DNA of 64,000 nt from Bacteroidota bacterium (GTDB taxonomy: Bacteria; Bacteroidota; Rhodothermia; Rhodothermales; UBA10348). A program made the translations under genes and the position numbers. How positions within the stretch are numbered: position 1 is the stretch's first letter; each line of letters starts with the position of its first letter. The notes below the pieces were generated by a model that worked only from the letters and a program-made list of their open reading frames with translations, had not been told where the DNA came from and did no database searches. Positions 9,180-18,059 of this stretch are shown piece after piece. The DNA lies in contig JAJCYP010000049.1 in NCBI GenBank assembly GCA_029262855.1, positions 116,744 to 180,743 on the forward strand, given 5' to 3'.

Positions 9180-9946
9180 CCCACGTACGGGCATGGGTTC
9201 GCCTGGTCCTGATCCTGATTGTGGCGTTCCTTGCAGCCGTGTCGCTGCTCGTGGCCGGTTTCCTGCTGATTCTGTTTCCCGGAGCCCGGGATCGAGTTGG
9301 CACGTCCATCCTGGACCTGACCGTCGCCGCGGGATGCCGGCTGACAGGAATGCGAATCACCGTGGTCGGAGCACCCCCGGAGCCACCCTTTCTGCTGGTG
9401 GCCAACCACCTGGGCTACCTCGACATCCTGCTGACCCGGCGCACGGTCCGAACTCGATTCCTTTCCAAGGCCGAGGTGGCAGACTGGCCTTTGTTTGGCA
9501 TGCTCGCCCGCATGACCGGTACGCTTTTTCTAGAGCGTCGTAACAAAAGAGACCTGAGTCGCATCAACAAGATGTTGGATGCCGTATGGGGCCAGGGTTC
9601 CGGCGTTACTGTCTTCCCTGAGGGCACCTCCACTTCGGGATGCAGCGTGGGGTCCTTTCACGCCGGGCTTCTGGCTCTTCCAGCGGAAACCGGCCGGCCG
9701 GTTCACACCGCCACCATTCACTATGCGACCACCGAAGGCCCACCGGCAGCGCAAGCACTTTGCTGGTGGGGCGACATGACGTTTCTGGATCACCTGTACC
9801 AACTTCTCCGCATGAGGCACTTTCAGGCGCGGATCACGTTTGCTCCGCAACCGCTGACGCGTTCCTCCCGAAAAGACCTGGCGGCAGCGCTTCGGCAGCA
9901 AGTGCTCCAGTCATTCCGGCCTATCGAAGGCGCCATCGCCGCATGA
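9167..9946 (+). CDS. PlsC-family lysophospholipid/lyso-ornithine-lipid acyltransferase (OlsA-like)
   Basis: 259 residues. An N-terminal membrane anchor (about 11-37) precedes the PlsC domain with the NHLGYLD (HX4D) catalytic motif, the LFLERRNKRD region and the VFPEGTSTSG block, which correspond to acyltransferase motifs I-III. Members acylate lysophosphatidic acid or, as OlsA, the hydroxyl of lyso-ornithine lipid. Direct coupling to the OlsB-like gene favours the second role. The stop overlaps the next start by ATGA. Confidence 0.85.
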   Translation: MHSLTHVRAWVRLVLILIVAFLAAVSLLVAGFLLILFPGARDRVGTSILDLTVAAGCRLTGMRITVVGAPPEPPFLLVANHLGYLDILLTRRTVRTRFLSKAEVADWPLFGMLARMTGTLFLERRNKRDLSRINKMLDAVWGQGSGVTVFPEGTSTSGCSVGSFHAGLLALPAETGRPVHTATIHYATTEGPPAAQALCWWGDMTFLDHLYQLLRMRHFQARITFAPQPLTRSSRKDLAAALRQQVLQSFRPIEGAIAA

Positions 9947-10473
9947 GTTCAAAGACGCTGATACAACACAACATCGCATACCTCGACCAGGCCCTGGAGC
10001 TGATTGAGGACATTGCCGATGAAGGCTACACCGAGTGTCGCCCGCCGTTTTTTACCAGCGGTATCGGTGATCACCTCCGGCACATCATCGAGCACTATCA
10101 GTGCTTTCTGACAGGCTGTGAATCGGCGTCCATCGACTACGATTCGCGGAAACGGGACAGTTCCATCGCTTCGAGTCGCACCCACGCGGCCGAGGTTATT
10201 CGGGACATCATGGACGGGTTGGCGAGCATGAACCCGGCGGACAAGGCCGTTTCGGTCCGGCTGGACGGTTCGAGCACCGACCAGGACGCTGAGCCATGGA
10301 GTCAATCCACCATCCGCCGTGAACTGCAGTATCTCCAGGCGCACACCGTTCACCACTACGCGCTGATTGCCTTCATCCTTCGCCTGCAGGGGCGGGAGCC
10401 GTCGCCGTCCTTTGGAGTAGCGCCCTCGACCCTGCGTCACCGGAAGGCCGCGACGCACCCGGCCACCCGCTGA
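9943..10473 (+). CDS. DinB/YfiT-fold putative metal-dependent protein
   Basis: 176 residues. Spaced histidines in DHLRHIIEHY and HTVHHYALIAF fit the helical bundle and metal triad of DinB-like proteins, a superfamily that includes thiol-dependent S-transferases and hydrolases. The C-terminal tail is Ser/Arg-rich. It is coupled to the upstream acyltransferase by a 4-nt overlap and sits 8 nt before the triple-fusion gene. The substrate is unknown; operon context would allow a lipid-linked substrate. Confidence 0.72.
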   Translation: MSSKTLIQHNIAYLDQALELIEDIADEGYTECRPPFFTSGIGDHLRHIIEHYQCFLTGCESASIDYDSRKRDSSIASSRTHAAEVIRDIMDGLASMNPADKAVSVRLDGSSTDQDAEPWSQSTIRRELQYLQAHTVHHYALIAFILRLQGREPSPSFGVAPSTLRHRKAATHPATR

Positions 10474-10481
10474 CAGGGGGG

Positions 10482-13073
10482 ATGTCGAACCCCAGTCCTC
10501 CCCGCCGGAGAAGACTCAGGTGGGCCTTGGGCGCCTACCTCGCCCTCCTCCTGATTTCGTCCGTGGTCCGCTGGTTTCAGGACCCTGCCCAGCCGCACCC
10601 CTATCAGCAGGTTCAGAAGCTTCCGCCCGTCAAAGGCGATGGCCCCGTAACCGGTACGGCCGTGGACATGGCCTACGCGGACGGCCATGGAAGCGGTGTC
10701 CCGGTCCTGTTGCTTCACGGCAGTCCGGTGGCGTCCAGTTCCATGATGGCCATGCACGCCTCACTGAAGCGACGCGGGTACCGGCCGCTGACGCCCGACC
10801 TCCCTGGATTCGAGCGCTCGACGCGGGATATCCCGGACTACTCCTCCAGGGCTCATGCGCGGTACCTGATCTCGTGGTTGGACAGTTTGGGAATACAGTC
10901 GGCCCACGCTGTGGCCTATTCGATGTCGGGAGCGGTCGTTCTGGAGGCTTACCAGATGCAGCCCGAGCGCTTCCGATCGGTCACCCTGCTGTCGGCGATT
11001 GGTGTCCAGGAGTTGGAATTGACCGGCGACTACCACCTCAACCACGCCATCCACGGTCTCCAGCTGTCGTGCCTCTGGCTTCTGAGGGAGGCCACTCCCC
11101 ACTTCGGGTTTCTGGACGACGCCATCCTGGGCGTCCCGTATGCGAAGAACTTCTACCAGACGGATCAGCGCCCCCTCCGGGGCATCCTGTCACGCTTCGA
11201 GGCGCCGATGCAGATCGTTCATGCCGAGGACGATCCGCTAGTCCCCATCGGCGCAGCCATTGAACACGCCAGACTGGTTCCTCAGTCTGATTTCGTCCGC
11301 CTGACATCCGGCGGTCACGGTCTCCCCTTTTCGCAGCCCGACTACGCCGCCTCCCTGGTGGCTTCGTTTGTCGACGGCGTTGAGGCCGGGCAGGGGCTGA
11401 CCCGGCAGACGGCCGATCCGGCCCGAATCGCCCTTGCCGCCCAACCTTTTGACCCCGGCAGTCAGCCCCCACCGAGCCCCTTCACGATAGGCCTGCTCAT
11501 GGTTCTCGTCGCGCTTACGACCTTTGCCAGTGAGGACCTGGCTTCCATTGGCGCGGGCCTCATGGCCGCCCGCGGCACCTTCACGTTCCTGCAGGCGACG
11601 GGTGCTGCGCTGGCCGGCATCGTGCTGGGCGACATGGCCCTGTATGCCGCTGGCCGCTGGGTCGGACGACCACTGGTATCGCGCGCGCCGTTCAGCTGGT
11701 TTGTCTCCTCGGAAAAGCTGGAAGTGGGCGAAAAGTGGTTCGACGAGAAGGGTATTCGGGCCGTCCTCATCGCCCGGTTCATTCCCGGGACCCGGCTACC
11801 CACGTACGTGGCAGCCGGAGTACTGAAGGCTCCCTTTGTCAAGTTTTTCGGCTACTTCATCGTCGCCGCCCTGCTGTGGACACCGGCCATTGTCGGGGCC
11901 TCGATGTATCTGGGTCGGCGCGTCCTGATCTACTACGAGGTCTTTGAGGCCTATGCCGTCTGGGTGGTCCTCGGACTCGCGCTCCTTCTGCTGATCGGCT
12001 TCCGCATCGCCCCGCTGCTATTCTCGCACCAGGGCCGGCGACGCCTTTCGGGACGATGGATGCGATTGACTGAGTGGGAGTTCTGGCCACCGTGGCTGTT
12101 CTATCTGCCGGTCGTGCTCTGGTGCGTCTGGCTCGCCGTGCGACATCGCTCCCCGCTCGCCTTCACAGCGGCCAATCCAGGCATCCCTCACTCGGGGTTG
12201 GTCGGCGAATCCAAGGAGGCCATTCTTCGCGAGCTGCCGGCCGAGCACGTGGCTGCGTTTGAAGCCATCCCCGCGGGCGTCGGATCGGAGGAGGGCCTAA
12301 GGCGGATCGAGTCGTTCCTTTCGCGGGTCGGATCCTCCTACCCGGTCGTGCTCAAGCCGGATGTCGGCGAGCGGGGTCGCGGCGTTCGAATTGCTCATTC
12401 TCCCGAAAGCGCGGGCCAGTTTTTTGCCCAGGCCAAGGGCCGATCGATCGTCCAACAGTACGTACCGGGCCGGGAGTTCGGGGTTTTCTACTACAGAGAC
12501 CCGATATCAGGAGCCGGATCGATCCTGTCGGTCACGGACAAACGATTCCCCGCCGTCACGGGCGATGGCAAGCGAACCCTGCACGAGCTGATCCTGGATG
12601 ACCGCCGGGCGGTGGCGATGCTCTCGGTCCATGAGCGGGCCAACGCGCCCCGTCTGGACAGCGTCCCGGCACCAGGCTATTCCGTTCCTCTGGTTGAACT
12701 TGGGACCCATTGCCGCGGTGCGCTGTTTGTCGACGGCCAGGATTTGATCACACCCGCCTTGACCGAAGCCATCAGTCGTATCGCCGATCAATTCCCCGGC
12801 TTTCATTTCGGGCGATTCGACCTGCGTGTACCCGAAGCCCGACTGCTGGCGGAGGGGCGGGAGTTTCTGATCATCGAACTGAATGGAGTAACCTCCGAGG
12901 CGACCCATATCTACGATCCTTCCAATTCCCTCCTCTCAGGGTACAGGACGCTGTTCAGACAGTGGGAGTTGGCCTGGTTGATTGGCCTGAAGAACATCCA
13001 GGCGGGCGCGCGCCCCAGTTCGGTCTCAGCCATTGCGCGGATCCTCTGGCGACACGTTCGGGCTCAGGCGTGA
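10482..13073 (+). CDS. Triple fusion: alpha/beta hydrolase - VTT (DedA-like) membrane domain - ATP-grasp ligase
   Basis: 863 residues in three parts. After an N-terminal membrane anchor (about 10-28), residues about 55-300 form an alpha/beta hydrolase with the HGSP oxyanion segment, AYSMSG around nucleophile Ser147, Asp near 250 and His279 in GGHGLPF. Residues about 325-510 form a VTT/SNARE-associated (DedA-like) membrane domain with the family motif ARFIPGTRLPTYVAAG. After two more hydrophobic stretches, residues about 575-850 form an ATP-grasp domain with VVLKPDVGERGRGV, QQYVPGREF, SVTDKRFPAVTGDG and the metal-binding IIELNGV. VTT proteins include lipid flippases; ATP-grasp enzymes join a carboxylate to an amine or thiol. 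One chain could therefore hydrolyse, ligate and translocate a lipid-linked substrate. That joint role is inference. The stop overlaps the mlaE-like start (GTGA). Confidence 0.82.
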   Translation: MSNPSPPRRRRLRWALGAYLALLLISSVVRWFQDPAQPHPYQQVQKLPPVKGDGPVTGTAVDMAYADGHGSGVPVLLLHGSPVASSSMMAMHASLKRRGYRPLTPDLPGFERSTRDIPDYSSRAHARYLISWLDSLGIQSAHAVAYSMSGAVVLEAYQMQPERFRSVTLLSAIGVQELELTGDYHLNHAIHGLQLSCLWLLREATPHFGFLDDAILGVPYAKNFYQTDQRPLRGILSRFEAPMQIVHAEDDPLVPIGAAIEHARLVPQSDFVRLTSGGHGLPFSQPDYAASLVASFVDGVEAGQGLTRQTADPARIALAAQPFDPGSQPPPSPFTIGLLMVLVALTTFASEDLASIGAGLMAARGTFTFLQATGAALAGIVLGDMALYAAGRWVGRPLVSRAPFSWFVSSEKLEVGEKWFDEKGIRAVLIARFIPGTRLPTYVAAGVLKAPFVKFFGYFIVAALLWTPAIVGASMYLGRRVLIYYEVFEAYAVWVVLGLALLLLIGFRIAPLLFSHQGRRRLSGRWMRLTEWEFWPPWLFYLPVVLWCVWLAVRHRSPLAFTAANPGIPHSGLVGESKEAILRELPAEHVAAFEAIPAGVGSEEGLRRIESFLSRVGSSYPVVLKPDVGERGRGVRIAHSPESAGQFFAQAKGRSIVQQYVPGREFGVFYYRDPISGAGSILSVTDKRFPAVTGDGKRTLHELILDDRRAVAMLSVHERANAPRLDSVPAPGYSVPLVELGTHCRGALFVDGQDLITPALTEAISRIADQFPGFHFGRFDLRVPEARLLAEGREFLIIELNGVTSEATHIYDPSNSLLSGYRTLFRQWELAWLIGLKNIQAGARPSSVSAIARILWRHVRAQA

Positions 13074-13819
13074 AGGGTATTGCCGGACAACTCCATCAGT
13101 TGGGCGACTACGGCCTGTTCATGGCCAAGGCCTTCAGTGCCATCGGCGACACGTGGTCCTACCGCAGACTGGCGTTCCAGCAAGCCGTCCGCATTGGATT
13201 CAACGCGCTCCCTGTGGTCATGCTGGCCTCCGCCTTTGCCGGCGTCGTCACCACCGTGCAGACCGCGTACCAGCTTCAAAACGTCATCCTGTCATCGGAT
13301 GCCGTGGGCACCATTGTGGTCCCGACGCTGATGCTCGAAATGTGCGCGTTGGTTCCCGGCCTTGTGATGGCCTCGCGGGTCGGAGCTTCCATCGCGGCGG
13401 AACTGGGCACCATGAAGGTCACCGAACAGATTGATGCCCTGGAGGCGATGGGCATCAACTCCGTTGGATACCTGGTCCTTCCCCGTGTGGCGGGAACGAT
13501 TCTCATGTTTCCCGCGCTTTTCATTGCGGCAACCGTAGTCGCGGTCATTGCGGGCGGGATGGCCGGCGAGTACCTGAACTACCTGTCTTTCGAGTCCTAC
13601 ATCCGGGGAGCACGCGCCTATTTCCTGCCCTTTGATGCGTTCTACGGCATGATCAAATTGCTGGCCTTCGGGCTGGTCATAACCACCGTCTCCTGCTGGA
13701 AGGGCTTCAGCGCCTCCGGCGGCGCAGACGGAGTGGGACGGGGAACCACGGAGGCCGTCGTGACCTCGTGCGTAAACATCCTGATTGTGGACTACATCCT
13801 CGCCGAACTTCTCCTGTAG
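13070..13819 (+). CDS. MlaE-family ABC transporter permease
   Basis: 249 residues, the normal MlaE/YrbE size, with five or six membrane helices and the family block VPTLMLEMCALVPGLVMASRVGASIAAELGTM split over adjacent helices, followed by EQIDALEAMGI. MlaE permeases work with an MlaF ATPase and an MCE (MlaD) substrate-binding protein to move phospholipids between membranes. Neither partner gene is adjacent: the next gene is an APC-type transporter. The start is GTG overlapping the upstream stop. It probably exports or imports the lipid handled by the upstream enzymes, borrowing an ATPase encoded elsewhere. Confidence 0.88.
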   Translation: MKGIAGQLHQLGDYGLFMAKAFSAIGDTWSYRRLAFQQAVRIGFNALPVVMLASAFAGVVTTVQTAYQLQNVILSSDAVGTIVVPTLMLEMCALVPGLVMASRVGASIAAELGTMKVTEQIDALEAMGINSVGYLVLPRVAGTILMFPALFIAATVVAVIAGGMAGEYLNYLSFESYIRGARAYFLPFDAFYGMIKLLAFGLVITTVSCWKGFSASGGADGVGRGTTEAVVTSCVNILIVDYILAELLL

Positions 13820-13846
13820 GCCGGTCGTCCTTATCATCGGCCCGCT

Positions 13847-16030
13847 ATGAACCTCACGCCTGCCGCGAGCAAAGAGACCTCAGGAGCTGGACTCGGCACG
13901 TTCGCCGGCGTCTTCACACCCTCGATTCTGACGATTCTCGGGGTGATCATGTACCTCAGGTTCGGCTGGGTGGTCGGCAATGTCGGGCTGATGGGCACCC
14001 TGCTGATCGTCACGCTCTCGACGGGGATCACGTTTCTGACGGCACTCTCAATTTCGTCGATTGCCACGGCGCAGGATGTCCGCGGCGGCGGTGCCTACTT
14101 CATGATCTCGCGCTCGCTCGGGATTGAGGCAGGCGGAGCGGTCGGCATTCCGCTGTATTTCGCCCAGGCGTTGTCAGTGGCACTCTACACGATCGGTTTC
14201 GCCGAGAGCTTCGCGGTCGCCTTCGGCGTCGACGAGAAGTTCACGGCCCTGGTAACGACGATACTGGTGGCGCTCTTGGCCATGGTATCGGCCCGGGCCG
14301 CCATCAGGGCCCAGTACTTCATCTTGGGGGCGATTGCCCTCTCGCTGCTCTCCCTCTTCTTTGGCGGCTCCGTGGAAGCCGCAGCCACCGTTCCGGGGCC
14401 GGCCTTCGAACCGGCCGGGTTCTGGGTGGTCTTTGCCGTGTTCTTCCCCGCTGTGACCGGCATCATGGCCGGCGTCAACATGTCGGGCGACCTGGAGGCA
14501 CCGGGCAAGTCCATCCCGGTCGGGACTCTGGCTGCCGTCGGGGTCGGATACGTGATCTACATGGGGTTGCCGATTCTGCTTTCGGCTTGGGCCACTCCCG
14601 AACAGCTGGCTGCCAATCCCATGATCATGGAGAAGATGGCGCTGTGGGGCCCGGCCATTCTGGTCGGGGTTTGGGGTGCGACCCTCTCCTCAGCCGTGGG
14701 AAGCATCCTGGGCGCGCCCCGCGTCCTCCAGGCATTGGCCCGGGATGGCGTTCTGCCCCCGGCATTCAATTTTCTGGGGACAGGAACCGGGGAGGATGAC
14801 GAGCCCCGCATCGGGACCGCCGTCACGATGGGCGTCGCCGTAATCACGGTGATGCTGGGCAACCTGAACGCTGTGGCCCCCGTGCTTTCGATGTTCTTCC
14901 TGACCACCTACGGCGTACTGAACATCACGGCAGCTTTGGAGCGGTTTCTGGGAAATCCGTCCTATCGCCCCGAGCTTCGCATCCCCTGGATCTGGTCCCT
15001 GGTGGGCGCGGTCGGCTGTGTGGCCGTCATGTTCCTCATCAACGGGCTGGCGACCGTGGCGGCCCTGATCATCGTCGGGCTGATCTACCTGTGGCTGGAG
15101 CGCAAGGAATTGAAGGGAGCCTGGGGCGATGTCCGCCGCGGCCTTTGGTTGAGCGTGACGCGGGCCGGCCTTCTGCGCCTGCGGCAATCTCCCGACGCAA
15201 AAAACTGGCGCCCGCACTTCCTGGTGTTGTCCGGCTCGCCGACCAAGCGGTGGCACCTTGTGGACCTCGCGTCCTCCATTTCGCACAATCGAGGCCTGCT
15301 CACGGTGGCGTCCGTCTTTTCGTCTGAAGATGTCTCCATGGAGCGGATGGAGCGTCTGTCAAGCACGATCACCGAGTACATGGACAGGCAGGGGGTCCCG
15401 GGCTTCGTCCGCGTAATCGGCGCCGAAACCCCGTTTCAGGGCGCCAGACAGCTGCTGCAGGCGTACGGAATCGGTACCCTCGTGCCGAATACCATGGTGA
15501 TCGGGGCTACTGGCCAATCGGCGGGGCTCGAGGAGTACGCGGACCTTATCCGGCTCTTCCACCATGCCCGACGAAACACACTGATCGTCCGACACAACGA
15601 GCAGGGTGACTTTGGCGCGCGCAGACAGATCGACGTCTGGTGGGCCGGACTCCAGGGGAACGGCGGGCTGATGATCACCCTGGCCTACCTGCTGCGGACC
15701 TCGATCCCGTGGCGTGGCGCCGCGGTGACCGTCAAGATGATGGTCCCCACCGAAGAGGCGGCAACCGGGGCAAGAAACAATCTGGATGACCTGCTCTCCG
15801 GATCCCGGACCGGAATCCGCCACGACGTGATCGTTTCCCGGGATCGTTCCTTCCCGGAAGTACTGCGGGAGTCATCGGCAGGCGCGGACCTGGTCTTTCT
15901 GGGTTTGCCCGATCCCGATGAGGGGTTCGCGGATTACTATGCCGATCTCCAAATTCGTACAGCCGGGCTGCCCACGACTGTTTTTGCCCTCGCCGCTGAG
16001 GACATACCGTTCAAGGACGTCATTCTCTAG
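13847..16030 (+). CDS. SLC12-like (cation-chloride cotransporter type) APC superfamily transporter
   Basis: 727 residues. The first helix region, GTFAGVFTPSILTILGVIMY then LRFGWVVGNVG, is the signature of the SLC12 cation-chloride cotransporter branch of the APC superfamily. About twelve membrane segments fill residues 20-425, followed by a soluble C-terminal domain of about 290 residues similar in position to the SLC12 C-domain (HFLVLSGSP, ...DLVFLGLPDP). Bacterial members may carry amino acids or ions, so the substrate is open. It lies 27 nt after the mlaE-like gene and 11 nt before the lysA-like gene. Confidence 0.85.
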   Translation: MNLTPAASKETSGAGLGTFAGVFTPSILTILGVIMYLRFGWVVGNVGLMGTLLIVTLSTGITFLTALSISSIATAQDVRGGGAYFMISRSLGIEAGGAVGIPLYFAQALSVALYTIGFAESFAVAFGVDEKFTALVTTILVALLAMVSARAAIRAQYFILGAIALSLLSLFFGGSVEAAATVPGPAFEPAGFWVVFAVFFPAVTGIMAGVNMSGDLEAPGKSIPVGTLAAVGVGYVIYMGLPILLSAWATPEQLAANPMIMEKMALWGPAILVGVWGATLSSAVGSILGAPRVLQALARDGVLPPAFNFLGTGTGEDDEPRIGTAVTMGVAVITVMLGNLNAVAPVLSMFFLTTYGVLNITAALERFLGNPSYRPELRIPWIWSLVGAVGCVAVMFLINGLATVAALIIVGLIYLWLERKELKGAWGDVRRGLWLSVTRAGLLRLRQSPDAKNWRPHFLVLSGSPTKRWHLVDLASSISHNRGLLTVASVFSSEDVSMERMERLSSTITEYMDRQGVPGFVRVIGAETPFQGARQLLQAYGIGTLVPNTMVIGATGQSAGLEEYADLIRLFHHARRNTLIVRHNEQGDFGARRQIDVWWAGLQGNGGLMITLAYLLRTSIPWRGAAVTVKMMVPTEEAATGARNNLDDLLSGSRTGIRHDVIVSRDRSFPEVLRESSAGADLVFLGLPDPDEGFADYYADLQIRTAGLPTTVFALAAEDIPFKDVIL

Positions 16031-16041
16031 ATCGAGATCGA

Positions 16042-17268
16042 ATGCAGAAACCCGCGCCCTTCCCCGAGATCCTTGCAAGGATCCACCGTTCTGCCTCCAC
16101 TCCGACCTACGTCTATTTCGAGCGGACCATCCGCAAGCAGGTGGAGCGTCTGCGGGCTGCGTTGGACCATGTCCCGAGCCGCCTGCTCTACGCCATGAAG
16201 GCGAACAGCCACCCCCGCGTGATGAAGCTGTTTCTCGAGCAGGGAGTCGGCGTGGATGCCGTGTCTCCGGGGGAACTCCTGCTCGCGCTTCGGGTCGGGT
16301 TCTCACCGGAATCAGTGCTCTTTTCGGCGAACAACATGACGGATGCCGAGATGCACTTTGCACAGAGTCAGGGTGCCCTCCTGAATATCGGAGAGCTCTC
16401 GCGGCTCGAGGCCTACGGCGAGGCCTATCCGGGGTCCAAAGTCTGCGCTCGACTCAATCCCGAGGTGGGTGCCGGACACCATGCCCACGTGATCACGGCC
16501 GGCGCCGACTCCAAGTTTGGCATTCCCGTCCGCAAGATGCCGGAGATCCAGGCCACCTGTCGCCAGTACGACCTGGAGTTGGTCGGTCTTCACCAGCATA
16601 TCGGCAGCGGTATCCCGGATCCTGCCACCCTGTGGAAAGCGGTTTCGGTAATGCTGGATGCAGCCCGCGCATGCCCCGCACTCACTTTCGTGAATCTGGG
16701 CGGCGGCCTTGGCGTGCCTTATGAGCCTGAGTCAGCGCCGCTCGATCTCCTGGACTTCTCTGCCCAGTTTGGCGAGGCCATGCAGGCCTACAGCGGCGAA
16801 CACGGTGCAGAAATCTGGTTTGAACCTGGCCGTTTTTTTGTAGCGGAGTCCGGCGTTCTGCTGGTGACCGTAACCACGGTGAAGGACAATGGTGACCGCT
16901 GCTTTGCCGGCGTTGATTCGGGAATGGGTCACCTGGTGAGACCGGCCATGTACGGCAGCTACCACGAAATCGTGAACCTGACCAATCCCTCCGGCGTCCC
17001 CAGAATCTATGACGTTGTGGGCAACATCTGCGAGACCGGAGACCGGTTCGCCCGCGACCGGAGCATCCCGGAGATTCGGGAGGGAGACTGCCTGGCAATC
17101 CTGGACACAGGCGCTTACGGCATCTCCATGGCGTCGGAGTACAACCTTCGTCCGTTACCCGCGGAGGTCTGGGTGCCCGAAGACAACCCGGCCCGATTCC
17201 GAACGATCACAGAACGTCGGAGCCCGGCGCAGATGGTGGCCGAACTGATGCGGCGATCACTGGACTGA
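16042..17268 (+). CDS. lysA: Diaminopimelate decarboxylase (fold-type III PLP enzyme)
   Basis: 408 residues. The PLP-binding Lys is in YAMKANSHP, the phosphate and substrate segments in GLHQHIGSGI, GGGLGVPY and EPGRFFVAESG, and the second-subunit catalytic Cys in CETGDRFARDR, with GAYGISMASEYN near the end. These fit LysA, which makes L-lysine from meso-diaminopimelate. Related ornithine/arginine-type decarboxylases share the fold, but motif details and length favour LysA. It is 11 nt after the SLC12-like gene and overlaps the convergent FAH gene by 12 nt. Confidence 0.85.
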   Translation: MQKPAPFPEILARIHRSASTPTYVYFERTIRKQVERLRAALDHVPSRLLYAMKANSHPRVMKLFLEQGVGVDAVSPGELLLALRVGFSPESVLFSANNMTDAEMHFAQSQGALLNIGELSRLEAYGEAYPGSKVCARLNPEVGAGHHAHVITAGADSKFGIPVRKMPEIQATCRQYDLELVGLHQHIGSGIPDPATLWKAVSVMLDAARACPALTFVNLGGGLGVPYEPESAPLDLLDFSAQFGEAMQAYSGEHGAEIWFEPGRFFVAESGVLLVTVTTVKDNGDRCFAGVDSGMGHLVRPAMYGSYHEIVNLTNPSGVPRIYDVVGNICETGDRFARDRSIPEIREGDCLAILDTGAYGISMASEYNLRPLPAEVWVPEDNPARFRTITERRSPAQMVAELMRRSLD

Positions 17269-17952
17269 TGCGGTCCTGGCTGATGCGGCCCTGGCTCCCA
17301 CTTCCAGCGCCGGAAGGCCTGTCACTTCGGCCCGGAGTCGGTCCCCGGGCCGAACTGGCCCAACCCCTTCGGGCGTTCCGGTGTACAGCAGATCTCCCGG
17401 CTCCAGGGTGAAAATGGTCGAGCAATAGGCCAGAAGTGTTCCGACGTCGAATACCATGTCACTGGTGTTGCCGGCCTGCACCTCGACCCCGTTGATCGAC
17501 AGGCTGACATCGGCGTTGGCGGGATCGAATCGGTCCGGGGCAACGAACTGCCCAATCGGTGCAAATGTGTCATATCCTTTCGCGACACTCCACGGGTGCC
17601 CTGCCTTCTTGGCCTCGGCCTGGACATCCCGCGCCGTCATGTCCAGCCCCACGGCATATCCCGCCACGGCGCGGCGGCATTCCGTAGCCGAAGCGTTGCG
17701 GAGACGTGCGCCCACCACGGCCACGAGTTCGACCTCGTGATGAACCTCGCCGATCCCCGTGGGAAGTTCAATCTCTGTACCCGGACCCGTCAACGCAGTC
17801 GCCGGTTTCAGGAAGACCATGGGCGTCGTGGGTACCGGATTGTTCATCTCTGCGGCGTGACGCGCGTAGTTTCGTCCGATACAAAGCACTTTCCCCACGG
17901 ACACTTCACCAATTCCGGGGACCGTCACGGTGCGTGAAGGGTTGATTTCCAT
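17257..17952 (-). CDS. Fumarylacetoacetate hydrolase (FAH) family protein
   Basis: 231 residues. It contains the FAH-fold hallmarks LCIGRNYARHAAEM, VFLKPATAL, HHEVELVAVVG (metal-binding Glu residues), GLDMTARDVQ, KGYDTFAPIGQ and TPEGVGPVRPGD. The family includes fumarylpyruvate hydrolases, oxaloacetate decarboxylases and related enzymes acting on 2,4-diketo or oxo acids. No pathway partners are nearby, so the substrate is not assigned. It is transcribed away from rplU, with about 100 nt between their starts. Confidence 0.88.
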   Translation of the reverse strand: MEINPSRTVTVPGIGEVSVGKVLCIGRNYARHAAEMNNPVPTTPMVFLKPATALTGPGTEIELPTGIGEVHHEVELVAVVGARLRNASATECRRAVAGYAVGLDMTARDVQAEAKKAGHPWSVAKGYDTFAPIGQFVAPDRFDPANADVSLSINGVEVQAGNTSDMVFDVGTLLAYCSTIFTLEPGDLLYTGTPEGVGPVRPGDRLRAEVTGLPALEVGARAASARTASVQ

Positions 17953-18059
17953 AGCCTAAAGAATCTACCTTTACGAGCTAGGCCTTTTTGCGGCCTGTGA
18001 TAATCGAATTCCACTCTCGCGTCGGTAACCAACCCGGCGCTCCAAAGCAGAGAATGCAT

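Noticed and set aside
17953..18059. Housekeeping promoter or L21 leader element upstream of rplU
   Set aside because: A short AGGCC...GGCCT hairpin and GATAAT are present but not with convincing spacing.
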